A stretch of DNA of 64,000 nt from Polycyclovorans sp964425915 (GTDB taxonomy: Bacteria > Pseudomonadota > Gammaproteobacteria > Nevskiales > Nevskiaceae), in NCBI GenBank assembly GCA_964425915.1, contig CAYROO010000003.1, positions 372,001-436,000 on the forward strand. Reading direction: 5' to 3'. A model generated the notes under the pieces. That model saw only the letters and a list, made by a program, of their open reading frames with translations, had not been told where the DNA came from and searched no databases. Positions 33,966 through 42,084 of the stretch are shown here, piece after piece (position 1 is the first letter of the stretch; each line of letters starts with the position of its first letter). The position numbers were made by a program, and so were the translations under genes.

Positions 33966-33975
33966 TGGCCTCCGG

Positions 33976-33981
33976 TACAAT
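33976..33981 (+). promoter_or_regulatory. -10-like TACAAT before the yrbG-kds-lpt operon
   Basis: TACAAT matches the sigma-70 -10 consensus at 5 of 6 positions and lies 29 bases before the antiporter ATG, in the only non-coding gap ahead of this six-gene run. No good -35 is seen at 16-18 bases. It is offered as a candidate only. Confidence 0.35.
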
Positions 33982-34010
33982 CCGGACATCATCTTTTACC
34001 CGGGATCTTC

Positions 34011-34976
34011 ATGCTGCTCTCCTGGCTTGCCGTGGCCGCCGGCCTCGGGCTGCTCGTATTCGCCGCCGACCGCTTCATCTATGGCAGTGCAGGACTGGCC
34101 CGCACCCTGGGGGTGTCGCCGCTGGTGATCGGCATGGTGATCGTCGGCTTCGGCACCTCCGCCCCGGAGATGGCGGTGTCGGCGCTGGCGGCGGCGCAGG
34201 GTAATCCCGGTATCTCCATCGGTAACGCGGTGGGCTCCAACCTCGCCAACGTCGCGCTGATCATGGGGCTGTGCGCACTGATTCAGCCCATCGTGGTGCA
34301 GCGCGCCGTGCTGCGAGTCGAGCTGCCAATGGTGGTGGCGGTGAGTGTGGCGGTGCTGCTGATGTGCCTGGACGGCGCCCTCACCTATCGCGACGGAGCC
34401 CTGCTGGCGCTCGGACTGGCTGGCTTTCTGGGCTGGATGTTCATCAGCGCCCGACGCGGCGAGGCGCCGATCGAACACAGTGACGACATGCCGCCGCCGG
34501 TGCCTACGCTCAAGGCCGCAGTGTGGATCGTGGTGGGGCTGGTGCTGCTGATCGGCAGCTCACAACTACTGATCTGGGGGGCCGTCAATATCGCGCGCGC
34601 CTTCGGCATCTCCGATCTGGTGGTGGGACTGACGGTGGTGGCCATCGGCACCAGTCTGCCGGAGCTGGCCGCCAGCCTGGCCGGCCTGATCAAGGGCGAG
34701 GACGACATTGCGCTGGGCAATATCCTCGGGTCCAACTTATTCAACCTGCTGGCCATCCTGCAGGCACCGGCCTGGATTGCCCCGGGCCCGGTGCCGGATG
34801 GCCTGGTCGGCCGCGACCTGCCGATGATGCTGGGGGTGATCGTGATGCTGTTCCTGTTCGCGTTCAGCTGGCGGCGCGACCGCCACCCGCGCATCAACCG
34901 GGTGGAAGGTGGCATTCTGCTGACCAGTTACATCGCGTACACCGCGTATCTGATCCAGACCAGCCCAACGGCATGA
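34011..34976 (+). CDS. yrbG: Calcium/sodium antiporter, CaCA family (YrbG-like)
   Basis: 321 residues with about ten transmembrane helices in two inverted repeats. Each repeat carries an alpha-repeat signature: GFGTSAPEMAVSALAAAQGNPGISIGNAVGSNLANV and AIGTSLPELAASLAGLIKGEDDIALGNILGSNLFNL, with the ion-coordinating Glu/Asp and Asn residues. As in E. coli it is the first gene of the kdsD-kdsC-lptC-lptA-lptB cluster. The physiological role of YrbG is not established. Confidence 0.94.
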   Translation: MLLSWLAVAAGLGLLVFAADRFIYGSAGLARTLGVSPLVIGMVIVGFGTSAPEMAVSALAAAQGNPGISIGNAVGSNLANVALIMGLCALIQPIVVQRAVLRVELPMVVAVSVAVLLMCLDGALTYRDGALLALGLAGFLGWMFISARRGEAPIEHSDDMPPPVPTLKAAVWIVVGLVLLIGSSQLLIWGAVNIARAFGISDLVVGLTVVAIGTSLPELAASLAGLIKGEDDIALGNILGSNLFNLLAILQAPAWIAPGPVPDGLVGRDLPMMLGVIVMLFLFAFSWRRDRHPRINRVEGGILLTSYIAYTAYLIQTSPTA

Positions 34977-34983
34977 GACACGG

Positions 34984-35955
34984 ATGACCGACGATTCCCT
35001 GCAGGCGCTGGGGCGCCGAGCGCTCGAGATCGAGCGCGACGCGCTCAGTGCCCTGATCGACCGGATCGACGCCGACTTCGCGGCGGCCTGCCGCGTGCTG
35101 CTGTCATGCCGCGGCCGCGTGGTGGTCACCGGCATGGGCAAGAGCGGGCACGTCGGCAGCAAGATCGCCGCCACCCTGGCGTCCACCGGCACCCCGGCGT
35201 TCTTTGTGCATCCGGGCGAGGCCAGCCACGGCGACCTCGGCATGATCACCCGAGACGATGTGGTCCTGGCGATGAGCAATTCCGGTGAGACCACCGAGAT
35301 TCTCACCCTGCTACCCCTGCTCAAGCGCATGCGGGTGCCCTTGGTGGCGATGACCGGCAAGCCAAGCTCCACCCTGGCGCGCAGCGCCGAAGTGCACCTG
35401 GATGTCTCGGTGGCGCTGGAGGCCTGCCCCCTCAACCTGGCACCCACGGCCTCCACCACGGCCACCCTGGCCATGGGCGATGCGCTGGCGGTTGCGCTGC
35501 TCGACGCCCGCGGGTTCAAGCCGGAGGACTTCGCGCTGTCGCATCCCGGCGGCGCGCTGGGCCGCCGCCTGTTGCTGAAGGTGGCGGACGTGATGCACCG
35601 CGGTGAGCGACTGCCGCGTGCCGACGCCGAGACGCCCTTGCGCGAAGCGCTGCTGGAAATGACCCGCAAGGGTCTGGGGCTGGTGGTGGTGGTGGATGGC
35701 GAAGATCGGGTCCAGGGACTGTTCACCGACGGCGACCTGCGTCGCGTCCTCGACCAGGGTCACGACGTGCGTACGGTACCTTTGGGTACGGTGATGACCG
35801 CCGGCGGCAAGCGCATCGACGCCGACGCCTTGGCCGCCGAGGCGGTGGCGCGCATGGAAACCCACAAGATCACCGCCCTGCTGGTGGTGGGGCCGCAGGA
35901 TCAACTGCAGGGGATCGTGCACATGCACGAGCTGCTGCGTGCGGGGGTGGTGTGA
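34984..35955 (+). CDS. kdsD: Arabinose-5-phosphate isomerase KdsD
   Basis: 323 residues. It converts ribulose-5-phosphate to arabinose-5-phosphate for Kdo synthesis. The N-terminal SIS domain has GMGKSGHVGSKIAATLASTGTPAFFVHPGEA and the SNSGETTEI motif. Two CBS domains follow from about residue 205. The position just before kdsC and the lpt genes favours KdsD over GutQ or KpsF. Confidence 0.96.
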   Translation: MTDDSLQALGRRALEIERDALSALIDRIDADFAAACRVLLSCRGRVVVTGMGKSGHVGSKIAATLASTGTPAFFVHPGEASHGDLGMITRDDVVLAMSNSGETTEILTLLPLLKRMRVPLVAMTGKPSSTLARSAEVHLDVSVALEACPLNLAPTASTTATLAMGDALAVALLDARGFKPEDFALSHPGGALGRRLLLKVADVMHRGERLPRADAETPLREALLEMTRKGLGLVVVVDGEDRVQGLFTDGDLRRVLDQGHDVRTVPLGTVMTAGGKRIDADALAAEAVARMETHKITALLVVGPQDQLQGIVHMHELLRAGVV

Positions 35956-36464
35956 TGCGCCTGGATCCGGCAGCGCTGCGGCAGCGGGCCGCGCGGGTTC
36001 AGTGCCTGTTTCTCGACATTGACGGCGTACTAACCGACGGCAAGCTTTACATCGGTCCGCAATTTGAGGAAACCAAGACCAACTACGTCCGTGATGGCTG
36101 GGGCATTCGCCATTGGATCAAGCGAGGCCTGCAGGTGGCGGTGATCTCCGGACGCCCCTCCGAGTCCATGCGCATGCGACTGCAATTCCTCGGCGTACAG
36201 CACATCGTGCTGGATACCGAAGACAAGCTGCCTGCCTATGAGGCGTTGCTCGACCAACTGGGGCTCGAGGACGCGGACTGCGCGCATGTCGGCGACGACG
36301 TCCCCGACCTGCCGCTGTTTGCCCGCGTCGGCCTCGCCTGCGCCCCGGCGGACGCCCACGACCGGGCGTTGGCGGCCGCGCACTGGGTCAGTCGCTATCC
36401 CGGTGGACATGGCGCAGTGCGTGAAGTGATCGACCTGCTGCTCGACGCCCGGGAGGCCCACTGA
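35955..36464 (+). CDS. kdsC: 3-deoxy-D-manno-octulosonate 8-phosphate phosphatase KdsC
   Basis: 169 residues. A HAD-superfamily C0 phosphatase that removes phosphate from Kdo-8-P. The nucleophile motif is FLDIDGVLTDG, then VISGRPS and the Mg-binding GDDVPDLPLF. The kdsD stop overlaps the start (TGATG); a GTG three bases earlier is also possible. The next gene overlaps in the same way. Confidence 0.96.
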   Translation: MRLDPAALRQRAARVQCLFLDIDGVLTDGKLYIGPQFEETKTNYVRDGWGIRHWIKRGLQVAVISGRPSESMRMRLQFLGVQHIVLDTEDKLPAYEALLDQLGLEDADCAHVGDDVPDLPLFARVGLACAPADAHDRALAAAHWVSRYPGGHGAVREVIDLLLDAREAH

Positions 36465-37003
36465 TGCCGGCGTGGCTGGGCATAGGCCTGCTGGCGGCCT
36501 TGCTGGCGCTGGTGCTGTGGTGGCGTCCCGGTGATGACCTGCAGCTGCAGGAAGATCCCGGTGCCAGCCAGCCTCGCTACGCCATCGAAGGCGCCCGCTG
36601 GCGCCAGTTCGACGACCAGGGTCAGCCGCTGATCGAAGCCGAGGCGCATGTGATGCGGTTGTATCGGGACGAACGTCTGGAGCTCGGGGCAGTTACCGTC
36701 CGCCAGCTGGGCGACACGGATACCTGGCAGCTGCGGGCCCCCGGGGGTCTGTTGCCAGCCGGCGGACGACAGCTCCGGCTCGATGCCCCGGTGAGCGCCG
36801 ATGCCCAACTCGGTGACGAGCTGCTGGGGCTGGTGTCCGGCCCCGTGTGGATCGACCGCGCCCGGCAGGAGCTCAACTCTGATGCCCCGGTCACCATTAC
36901 CGCCCCGAACCGCCGCGCGCAGGCGCTCGGCTGGTCCGCCGACTGGGCGGCCCGTCGACTGGTGCTGCGCGATCATGTGGAGGTGACCCATGCGCGTCCC
37001 TGA
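36464..37003 (+). CDS. lptC: LPS export protein LptC
   Basis: 179 residues. One N-terminal transmembrane helix (LGIGLLAALLALVLWW) anchors a periplasmic beta-jellyroll that takes lipopolysaccharide from the LptB2FG extractor and hands it to LptA. Typical segments are YAIEGARWRQFDDQGQPLIEAEA and the C-terminal DHVEVTHARP. Sequence conservation is low in this family, but position between kdsC and lptA is decisive. Confidence 0.93.
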   Translation: MPAWLGIGLLAALLALVLWWRPGDDLQLQEDPGASQPRYAIEGARWRQFDDQGQPLIEAEAHVMRLYRDERLELGAVTVRQLGDTDTWQLRAPGGLLPAGGRQLRLDAPVSADAQLGDELLGLVSGPVWIDRARQELNSDAPVTITAPNRRAQALGWSADWAARRLVLRDHVEVTHARP

Positions 37004-37559
37004 ACGCTTCTGGACGCTGATGCTGCTGCTGTTCAGCGGAGCCCTGTCGGCGCAGCTGGCCGACGGCGGTCCGATCACCGTCACCGCCGATGAAGCGGAG
37101 TGGTCTGACAACCAGCAAATGGCCTATCGCGGCGATGTTCGTCTGGCCTCCGATACCCTGGAACTGACCGGCGACCGGCTGGTGCTGACCCAGCCGGAGG
37201 GCGGCGCCCTGAAGGCGCTGATCGAAGGCGCCCCCGCCGCCCTGCGACACCGTTCGCTAGGCGACAACGGGGCAGCCCAGCCACCGGTGGCAGCCCGCGC
37301 CGAACGACTGGACTACGACGCCGCGACCGGCTGGGTGATTCTGGAGGGCAACGCCCGCCTCACCCGCGGCGAGGACAGCATCGACGGCGCCACCATTCGC
37401 TACAACCTGCGGGAACGGCGGGTGCAGGCCACCAGCGGGAATGGCGGGGCCCAGGTGCGTATCGTCATTCAGCCACCGGCATCCACGTCAGCGCCGGCTT
37501 CGGAGGCCGGTCAGGAAACCGAAGCGTCGACGCCAGGCGACGAGGCAGGCGCGCCGTGA
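36990..37559 (+). CDS. lptA: LPS transport periplasmic protein LptA
   Basis: 189 residues. A signal peptide (FWTLMLLLFSGALSA) precedes the OstA/LptA jellyroll: ITVTADEAEWSDNQQMAYRGDV, ARAERLDYDAATGWVILEGNARLTRGEDSIDGATIRYNL. It forms the periplasmic bridge for LPS. The start overlaps lptC by 14 bases. An acidic, Ser/Glu-rich tail of about 25 residues after the domain is longer than in E. coli. Confidence 0.94.
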   Translation: MRVPERFWTLMLLLFSGALSAQLADGGPITVTADEAEWSDNQQMAYRGDVRLASDTLELTGDRLVLTQPEGGALKALIEGAPAALRHRSLGDNGAAQPPVAARAERLDYDAATGWVILEGNARLTRGEDSIDGATIRYNLRERRVQATSGNGGAQVRIVIQPPASTSAPASEAGQETEASTPGDEAGAP

Positions 37560-38284
37560 CCGCGGTGCTGCGGGCTGAGGGTCTGGTCAAGCGCTACAAG
37601 CAGCGCACCGTCGTGCGCGACGTCTCGCTCTCCGTGAAGGCGGGCGAGATTGTCGGCTTGCTGGGCCCCAATGGTGCCGGCAAGACCACCTCGTTCTACA
37701 TGGTGGTGGGCCTGGTGCCGGCCGACGGCGGACGCATCGAACTCGACGGTGAAGATGTCACCCGCCTGCCAATGCATGCGCGGGCGCGCCGGGGTATCGG
37801 CTATCTGCCGCAGGAAGCCAGCGTATTCCGCAAGCTGTCCGTGCGCGACAACATCCTCGCCATCCTTGAAACCCGACGTGACCTGGACCGCAGCGGGCGC
37901 CGCAACGAGCTGACGCGACTGCTCGGCGAACTGCACATTGACCACATCGAAGCTGCCGAGGGTCAGGCGCTTTCCGGTGGCGAGCGCCGTCGCGTGGAAA
38001 TCGCGCGCGCGCTGGCGGCCAACCCGCGCTTCATTCTGCTCGACGAGCCCTTTGCAGGCGTCGACCCGATTGCCGTGGGCGACATCCAGCAGATCGTCCA
38101 CCACCTGCGCGACCGCGGTATCGGCGTGCTGATCACCGACCACAACGTGCGGGAGACGCTGTCGCTGTGTGAGCGTGCCTACATCCTGGCGGAGGGCGCG
38201 GTGATCGCCGAAGGCGCCCCCGATGCACTGCTCGCCAACGAGACGGTGCGCAAGGTGTATCTCGGAGAGCAGTTCCGGCTGTGA
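37556..38284 (+). CDS. lptB: LPS export ABC ATPase LptB
   Basis: 242 residues. It powers extraction of LPS from the inner membrane as LptB2FG. Walker A GPNGAGKTT, signature LSGGERRRVEIARAL, Walker B FILLDEPFAGVDPI and the H-loop ITDHNVRETL match LptB closely. The GTG start overlaps lptA by 4 bases. In E. coli rpoN, hpf and ptsN follow; here a terminator and a convergent lipoprotein gene end the operon. Confidence 0.97.
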   Translation: MTAVLRAEGLVKRYKQRTVVRDVSLSVKAGEIVGLLGPNGAGKTTSFYMVVGLVPADGGRIELDGEDVTRLPMHARARRGIGYLPQEASVFRKLSVRDNILAILETRRDLDRSGRRNELTRLLGELHIDHIEAAEGQALSGGERRRVEIARALAANPRFILLDEPFAGVDPIAVGDIQQIVHHLRDRGIGVLITDHNVRETLSLCERAYILAEGAVIAEGAPDALLANETVRKVYLGEQFRL

Positions 38285-38307
38285 CCAGCGCAGCGACACC
38301 CAACGAA

Positions 38308-38331
38308 ACAGGGCGCCCGAAGGCGCCCTGT
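38308..38331. terminator. Bidirectional hairpin after lptB
   Basis: A perfect 10-base stem ACAGGGCGCC/GGCGCCCTGT with loop CGAA, in the 72-base gap between the convergent lptB and lipoprotein genes. T-rich tails are short on both sides. The placement and stability make it a probable shared terminator. Confidence 0.75.
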
Positions 38332-38356
38332 CATTCGCATCCTGCGAGTATCGCGC

Positions 38357-40165
38357 CTACTTGCGCACTTTCACCGCCAGCCCCTTGAGCGCCACCGGCA
38401 GGTTACCGATGGCGGTGGCGGCGCCGGTCTGCAGGTTGATCCGGTAGAGCACGGTCTGCCCACCCACCGTAAGCGTGGCAAAGCTCACTGTGTTGCCGAT
38501 GTTGACTCCGGCATCGGTGACCCCAGCGCCGCCAATGATGTCGAAGCCACTGTTGCCATCCTGAATGGTCACCCCCAGTGATCCGACCACGGTCTGCGTC
38601 CCTGCATTCGGCGGATTCTGGAACTTCAGCTCACCGGAGCCCGTATCGATCACGTAAAGCCGCGTGCTGGAGGTCCCGGCGAAGTTGTTGGTGTATCCCG
38701 CGGTGGTGGTGCTGCCCACCGGGTTCACCGCGCCATCAACATTCACTGCGAAGCCGCTCATGTCCGCCGGGAATGCCAGCCGGTAGTTCTGCCCGGTGTC
38801 GTTCATCACGCGAATGGCGCCGGGTACCGGGTTGAAGTCGATCCCAAAGCCGTTGGCGCCTGCGTCGATGCCGAACATGAGGGTGCCTGCCACGGCCGGA
38901 ACAGCGGTCGCCACGCCTGACACCGGATTCACCGTGTAGACCCCACCCTGGTTACCCACGGTGCGGGTGACGATGGTGAGGCCGCCAGTGAGCGGACGAA
39001 CGTCCATCCCCACCACAGTCTCGCCCATCTGCAGGCCCGTGATGGCCACCGGGCCACTGACATTGGCGACGCCCAGCGCAGTCGGCGTAAACGACACCAA
39101 CTGATCATTCAGGGTGAGACCGAATGCCATGGCTGGATCCGGCGTAGGGATCGCGAAGCCGGTCACTGGATCACCTGCCGGCGCTGGCACGGTACCGACG
39201 CAGCTGGCGGTGCCGCTGCCCAGGTTGATGCTGTAGAGCCCGGTGGACTGCGGATTGCTGCCGACATTAAGGGTGGCCAGCGCGATGCCGGTGACCCCAT
39301 CGATGTCGAAGCCAGCATCATCGTTGAAATCGACACCCAGTCCGCCAATGGTCACCAACACGCCGCTGTTCGGATTGGTAGCGCTGTCGATACCGCCCTG
39401 CGTGACCAGACTGTTGCTGCTGGAGTCGAGGGTATACAGCGTGGTCAGCGGCGTCCCGGAGAACGGGTTGGTGTACGCGGCGGCAACGACGTTACCAGCC
39501 GGCGCCAGGGTGCCATCGACCACCACGTTGTAATTGTCGAGGTTGGGGAACGCCAGGCGATAGTTCTCTTCATTGTCACCGACCACGCGCAGTGCGGCCG
39601 GAACATTGGCCGCGGGCAGCGGCAGTGTCGGGTTGAAGTCGACCCCATACTGGTTGCCGGCAAGCACAAACGCCGAACCACCGATTCGCGGCAGTAAGGT
39701 CGCCTCGCCGGTGAGGGGATCGATCCGGTAGACCTGGCCCTGGGTGCTGTTCTTTGCGACCCCGATCAGGGTCTGGTCAGCGGAACTAAAATCGATCCCG
39801 ACCAGGGATTCGCCCGGTGCCAAACCGAGAATCGCAACCGGTGCGTTGCCGACACCGGTACGGGGGTTGAAGCGGACCAGCTTGCCGCTGGCGGTCAACG
39901 CCACGGCGCTACCGGGGAGACCGGCGGGTAAGGGGCTTACAGGGACGCAAGCGGCCATGGGCGACGGGTTGGCATCGGCACCCGGCTGACCTGCGGGGCC
40001 CTGTGCCCCAGGGGCACCATTGACGCCCGGCGTACCCGGCGCGCCGCGGGGGCCGGTATCGCCTTCGCAGCCGGCAACGCCCGCCAGCCCGACGACAGCC
40101 GCCACCACCAAGGCGGGACGCAGCGTGCGCGACAAGGCGCCGCTGGAAATGGACCGCTTGTGCAT
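38357..40165 (-). CDS. Lipoprotein with short collagen-like stalk and two DUF4394 domains
   Basis: 602 residues. A signal peptide with lipobox LAGVAGC puts the lipidated residue at Cys33. Directly after it come ten Gly-X-Y triplets (GDT, GPR, GAP, GTP, GVN, GAP, GAQ, GPA, GQP, GAD), a short collagen-like stalk. The rest is two tandem DUF4394 units (about 80-330 and 340-600) with repeated LVRFNPRTG/YRIDPLTGEAT/GVDFNP and VVGDNEENYRLAFPN/VMNDTGQNYRLAFPA motifs, probably beta-propeller-like. The ATG at 40165 follows GAGGAG. Probably on the cell envelope; the ligand is unknown. Confidence 0.87.
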   Translation of the reverse strand: MHKRSISSGALSRTLRPALVVAAVVGLAGVAGCEGDTGPRGAPGTPGVNGAPGAQGPAGQPGADANPSPMAACVPVSPLPAGLPGSAVALTASGKLVRFNPRTGVGNAPVAILGLAPGESLVGIDFSSADQTLIGVAKNSTQGQVYRIDPLTGEATLLPRIGGSAFVLAGNQYGVDFNPTLPLPAANVPAALRVVGDNEENYRLAFPNLDNYNVVVDGTLAPAGNVVAAAYTNPFSGTPLTTLYTLDSSSNSLVTQGGIDSATNPNSGVLVTIGGLGVDFNDDAGFDIDGVTGIALATLNVGSNPQSTGLYSINLGSGTASCVGTVPAPAGDPVTGFAIPTPDPAMAFGLTLNDQLVSFTPTALGVANVSGPVAITGLQMGETVVGMDVRPLTGGLTIVTRTVGNQGGVYTVNPVSGVATAVPAVAGTLMFGIDAGANGFGIDFNPVPGAIRVMNDTGQNYRLAFPADMSGFAVNVDGAVNPVGSTTTAGYTNNFAGTSSTRLYVIDTGSGELKFQNPPNAGTQTVVGSLGVTIQDGNSGFDIIGGAGVTDAGVNIGNTVSFATLTVGGQTVLYRINLQTGAATAIGNLPVALKGLAVKVRK

Positions 40166-40246
40166 GTTGTTACTCCTCAGACGGAAATGGGATGCCGCGA
40201 ACTGCATGAAGCAGTACGCGGTCCCCATCCGCTTGGATGCAGGCAC

Positions 40247-40274
40247 AAAAAAGCCCCCGGCATCACCGGGGGCT
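40247..40274 (-). terminator. Rho-independent terminator of ssb
   Basis: On the minus strand: AGCCCCCGG, loop TGATG, CCGGGGGCT followed by a run of T residues (complement of AAAAAA at 40247-40252). It lies 20 bases after the ssb stop. A textbook terminator. Confidence 0.93.
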
Positions 40275-40293
40275 GGCAGTTCAGCAACCACCA

Positions 40294-40767
40294 TCAGAAC
40301 GGGATGTCATCATCCTCGAAGGGGGCGTCCATGGCGGCGGGGGGTGCATTGTCCCGTGCCGGCGCCGGGCGGGCAGCCGGGCGGGCCGGCGCGCTGTAGC
40401 CACCACCGTCCTCCCCCATCGGCGCACTGCCACCACCACCGCCAATCATCTGCATCTCATTGGCCACGATCTCGGTGCTGTAGCGCTCCTGGCCGCTCTT
40501 GTCCTGCCACTTGCGGGTGCGCAGGGAGCCTTCGATGTACACCGAACGGCCTTTCTTGAGGTACTGGCCGGCGATCTCGGCAAGCTTGTTGAACATCACC
40601 ACCGTATGCCACTCGGTGCGCTCCACCTGGTTGCCCTCGCGGTCCTTGTAGGACTCGTTGGTGGCGATACGCAGATTGACCACTGCGCCGCCGGACGGCA
40701 TGTACTTCATCTCCGGATCCTGGCCGAGATTGCCCAGCAGGATCACCTTGTTGACTCCACGTGCCAT
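40294..40767 (-). CDS. ssb: Single-stranded DNA-binding protein
   Basis: 157 residues. An N-terminal OB-fold (MARGVNKVILLGNLGQDPEMKYMPSGGAVVNLRIATNE, then WHTVVMFNKLAEIAGQYLKKG) binds ssDNA as a tetramer. A Gly/Ala/Pro-rich linker leads to the acidic tip FEDDDIPF that recruits repair and replication partners. It lies downstream of the MFS gene with an 18-base gap and ends at a strong terminator. The ssb-MFS-uvrA arrangement is common in pseudomonads and relatives. Confidence 0.98.
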   Translation of the reverse strand: MARGVNKVILLGNLGQDPEMKYMPSGGAVVNLRIATNESYKDREGNQVERTEWHTVVMFNKLAEIAGQYLKKGRSVYIEGSLRTRKWQDKSGQERYSTEIVANEMQMIGGGGGSAPMGEDGGGYSAPARPAARPAPARDNAPPAAMDAPFEDDDIPF

Positions 40768-40785
40768 GGCTTGCCGCTCCTGTCG

Positions 40786-41967
40786 TTATTGATCGTGGGT
40801 TGTAGTTTCCGTGGTCGCGGCCACGGGCCGGGCCTGCCCGGCGAAGACCAGCCAGAGTAGCGGCAGGACCGCTGCCGCGGCAAACACCGCAGTGACGCCG
40901 CCCCATCCCAGCGCGATGCCGCCCAGCAGCCCGCCCGAGAAACCGCCGAGAAACTGCCCGCTGGCGTACACCCCAAGGGCAGCGCCCTTGTAGGCCGGGG
41001 GCGCTGCCCGCGAGATCAGCGAGGGCAGCGCCCCTTCGAGAAAGTTGAAGGCGACGAAGAACAGCAGCAGGGCGCCCACCAGCAGTGCCCCAGTCTCTGC
41101 CCCTGCCGCCATCAAGCTCAGGGCCGATGCCAACAGGGCGATGGCGCCGACAAACACCAGCGGCATACGTCCCCGTTTTTCACTGGCCCGGATGATCGGG
41201 AACACCGGCAGGATCGACAGCAGCAGCACCGGCAGGTAGACCTTCCAGTGCGCCGCCATCGGCAGGCCGAGAGTGTCGACCAGGGCCAGCGGCGCCGCCA
41301 CGAACAAGGCCGCCATGGTGGCGTGCAGCAACAGAATGCCGCCGTTGAGTCGCATCAGGGTGGCCGAAGCCAGCGTCTTGCCCAGCCCGCCGCGAACCGG
41401 CGGCAAGCGTGGCGCCACCGGTACCGCCCACAGAACGACCGGCAGGCTCAGCAGCGCGGCGACACCGGTCAAGGCGAACAGTCCTGGCACGCCGACCCAT
41501 CCGGCCAGCACCGGGCCCAGCACCAGGGCGAGAATGAAGGCGACCCCCATGCCCACGCCGAGGATGGCCATCGCCGTGGTGCGCACTTCGTTGCGGGTGA
41601 CGTCGGCCAGCCAGGCGGAGACGGCGGCCGAGACGGCGCCCATCCCCTGCACTGCGCGCCCCAGCAGCACGCCCTCAATGCTGTCGGCACGAGCGGCGAT
41701 GAAGCTGCCAATCGCGAACACCAGCATGCCGGCGACCACCACGGCGCGCCGGCCGATACGGTCCGACAGCCAGCCGAGGGGGATCTGCAGCGCAGCCTGG
41801 GTCAGGCCATAGAGGCCGATGGCGAGCCCGATCTGCATCTCGGTGGCCGGCACCGGCAGGTCCCGGGCATACAACGCCAGCACCGGCAGCACCATGAACA
41901 TGCCGATCATGCGCAGGGCATACACCAGCGAAAGGCCGCCGACGGCGCGCCATTCCAGGGCGTTCAT
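40786..41967 (-). CDS. MFS transporter, drug/sugar-efflux type
   Basis: 393 residues from the ATG at 41967 (MNALEWRAVGGLSLVYALRMIGMFMVLPVLALYA), with twelve predicted helices. The MFS loop 2-3 motif is GWLSDRIGRRAVVVAGML and the motif C region follows in helix 5 (LVLGPVLAGWVG). It resembles YajR-type transporters but lacks YajR's C-terminal domain of about 65 residues. The substrate is unknown. Divergent from uvrA. Confidence 0.9.
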   Translation of the reverse strand: MNALEWRAVGGLSLVYALRMIGMFMVLPVLALYARDLPVPATEMQIGLAIGLYGLTQAALQIPLGWLSDRIGRRAVVVAGMLVFAIGSFIAARADSIEGVLLGRAVQGMGAVSAAVSAWLADVTRNEVRTTAMAILGVGMGVAFILALVLGPVLAGWVGVPGLFALTGVAALLSLPVVLWAVPVAPRLPPVRGGLGKTLASATLMRLNGGILLLHATMAALFVAAPLALVDTLGLPMAAHWKVYLPVLLLSILPVFPIIRASEKRGRMPLVFVGAIALLASALSLMAAGAETGALLVGALLLFFVAFNFLEGALPSLISRAAPPAYKGAALGVYASGQFLGGFSGGLLGGIALGWGGVTAVFAAAAVLPLLWLVFAGQARPVAATTETTTHDQ

Positions 41968-42084
41968 GAACGATGAGCCTGCAACATGGAATCCAGAAAG
42001 GGCCGGCCCAAAAACCAGAACAGGGCGGCCGACAAGGGGTATGCGTATATTAGCCGGTTTGATCCTCTGTCCCGAAGCCTTCCC

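Noticed and set aside
41968..42084. LexA/SOS box in front of uvrA
   Set aside because: I looked for CTGT-N8-ACAG and found none. TATATT at 42046-42051 may be a -10, but no -35 fits at the right distance.
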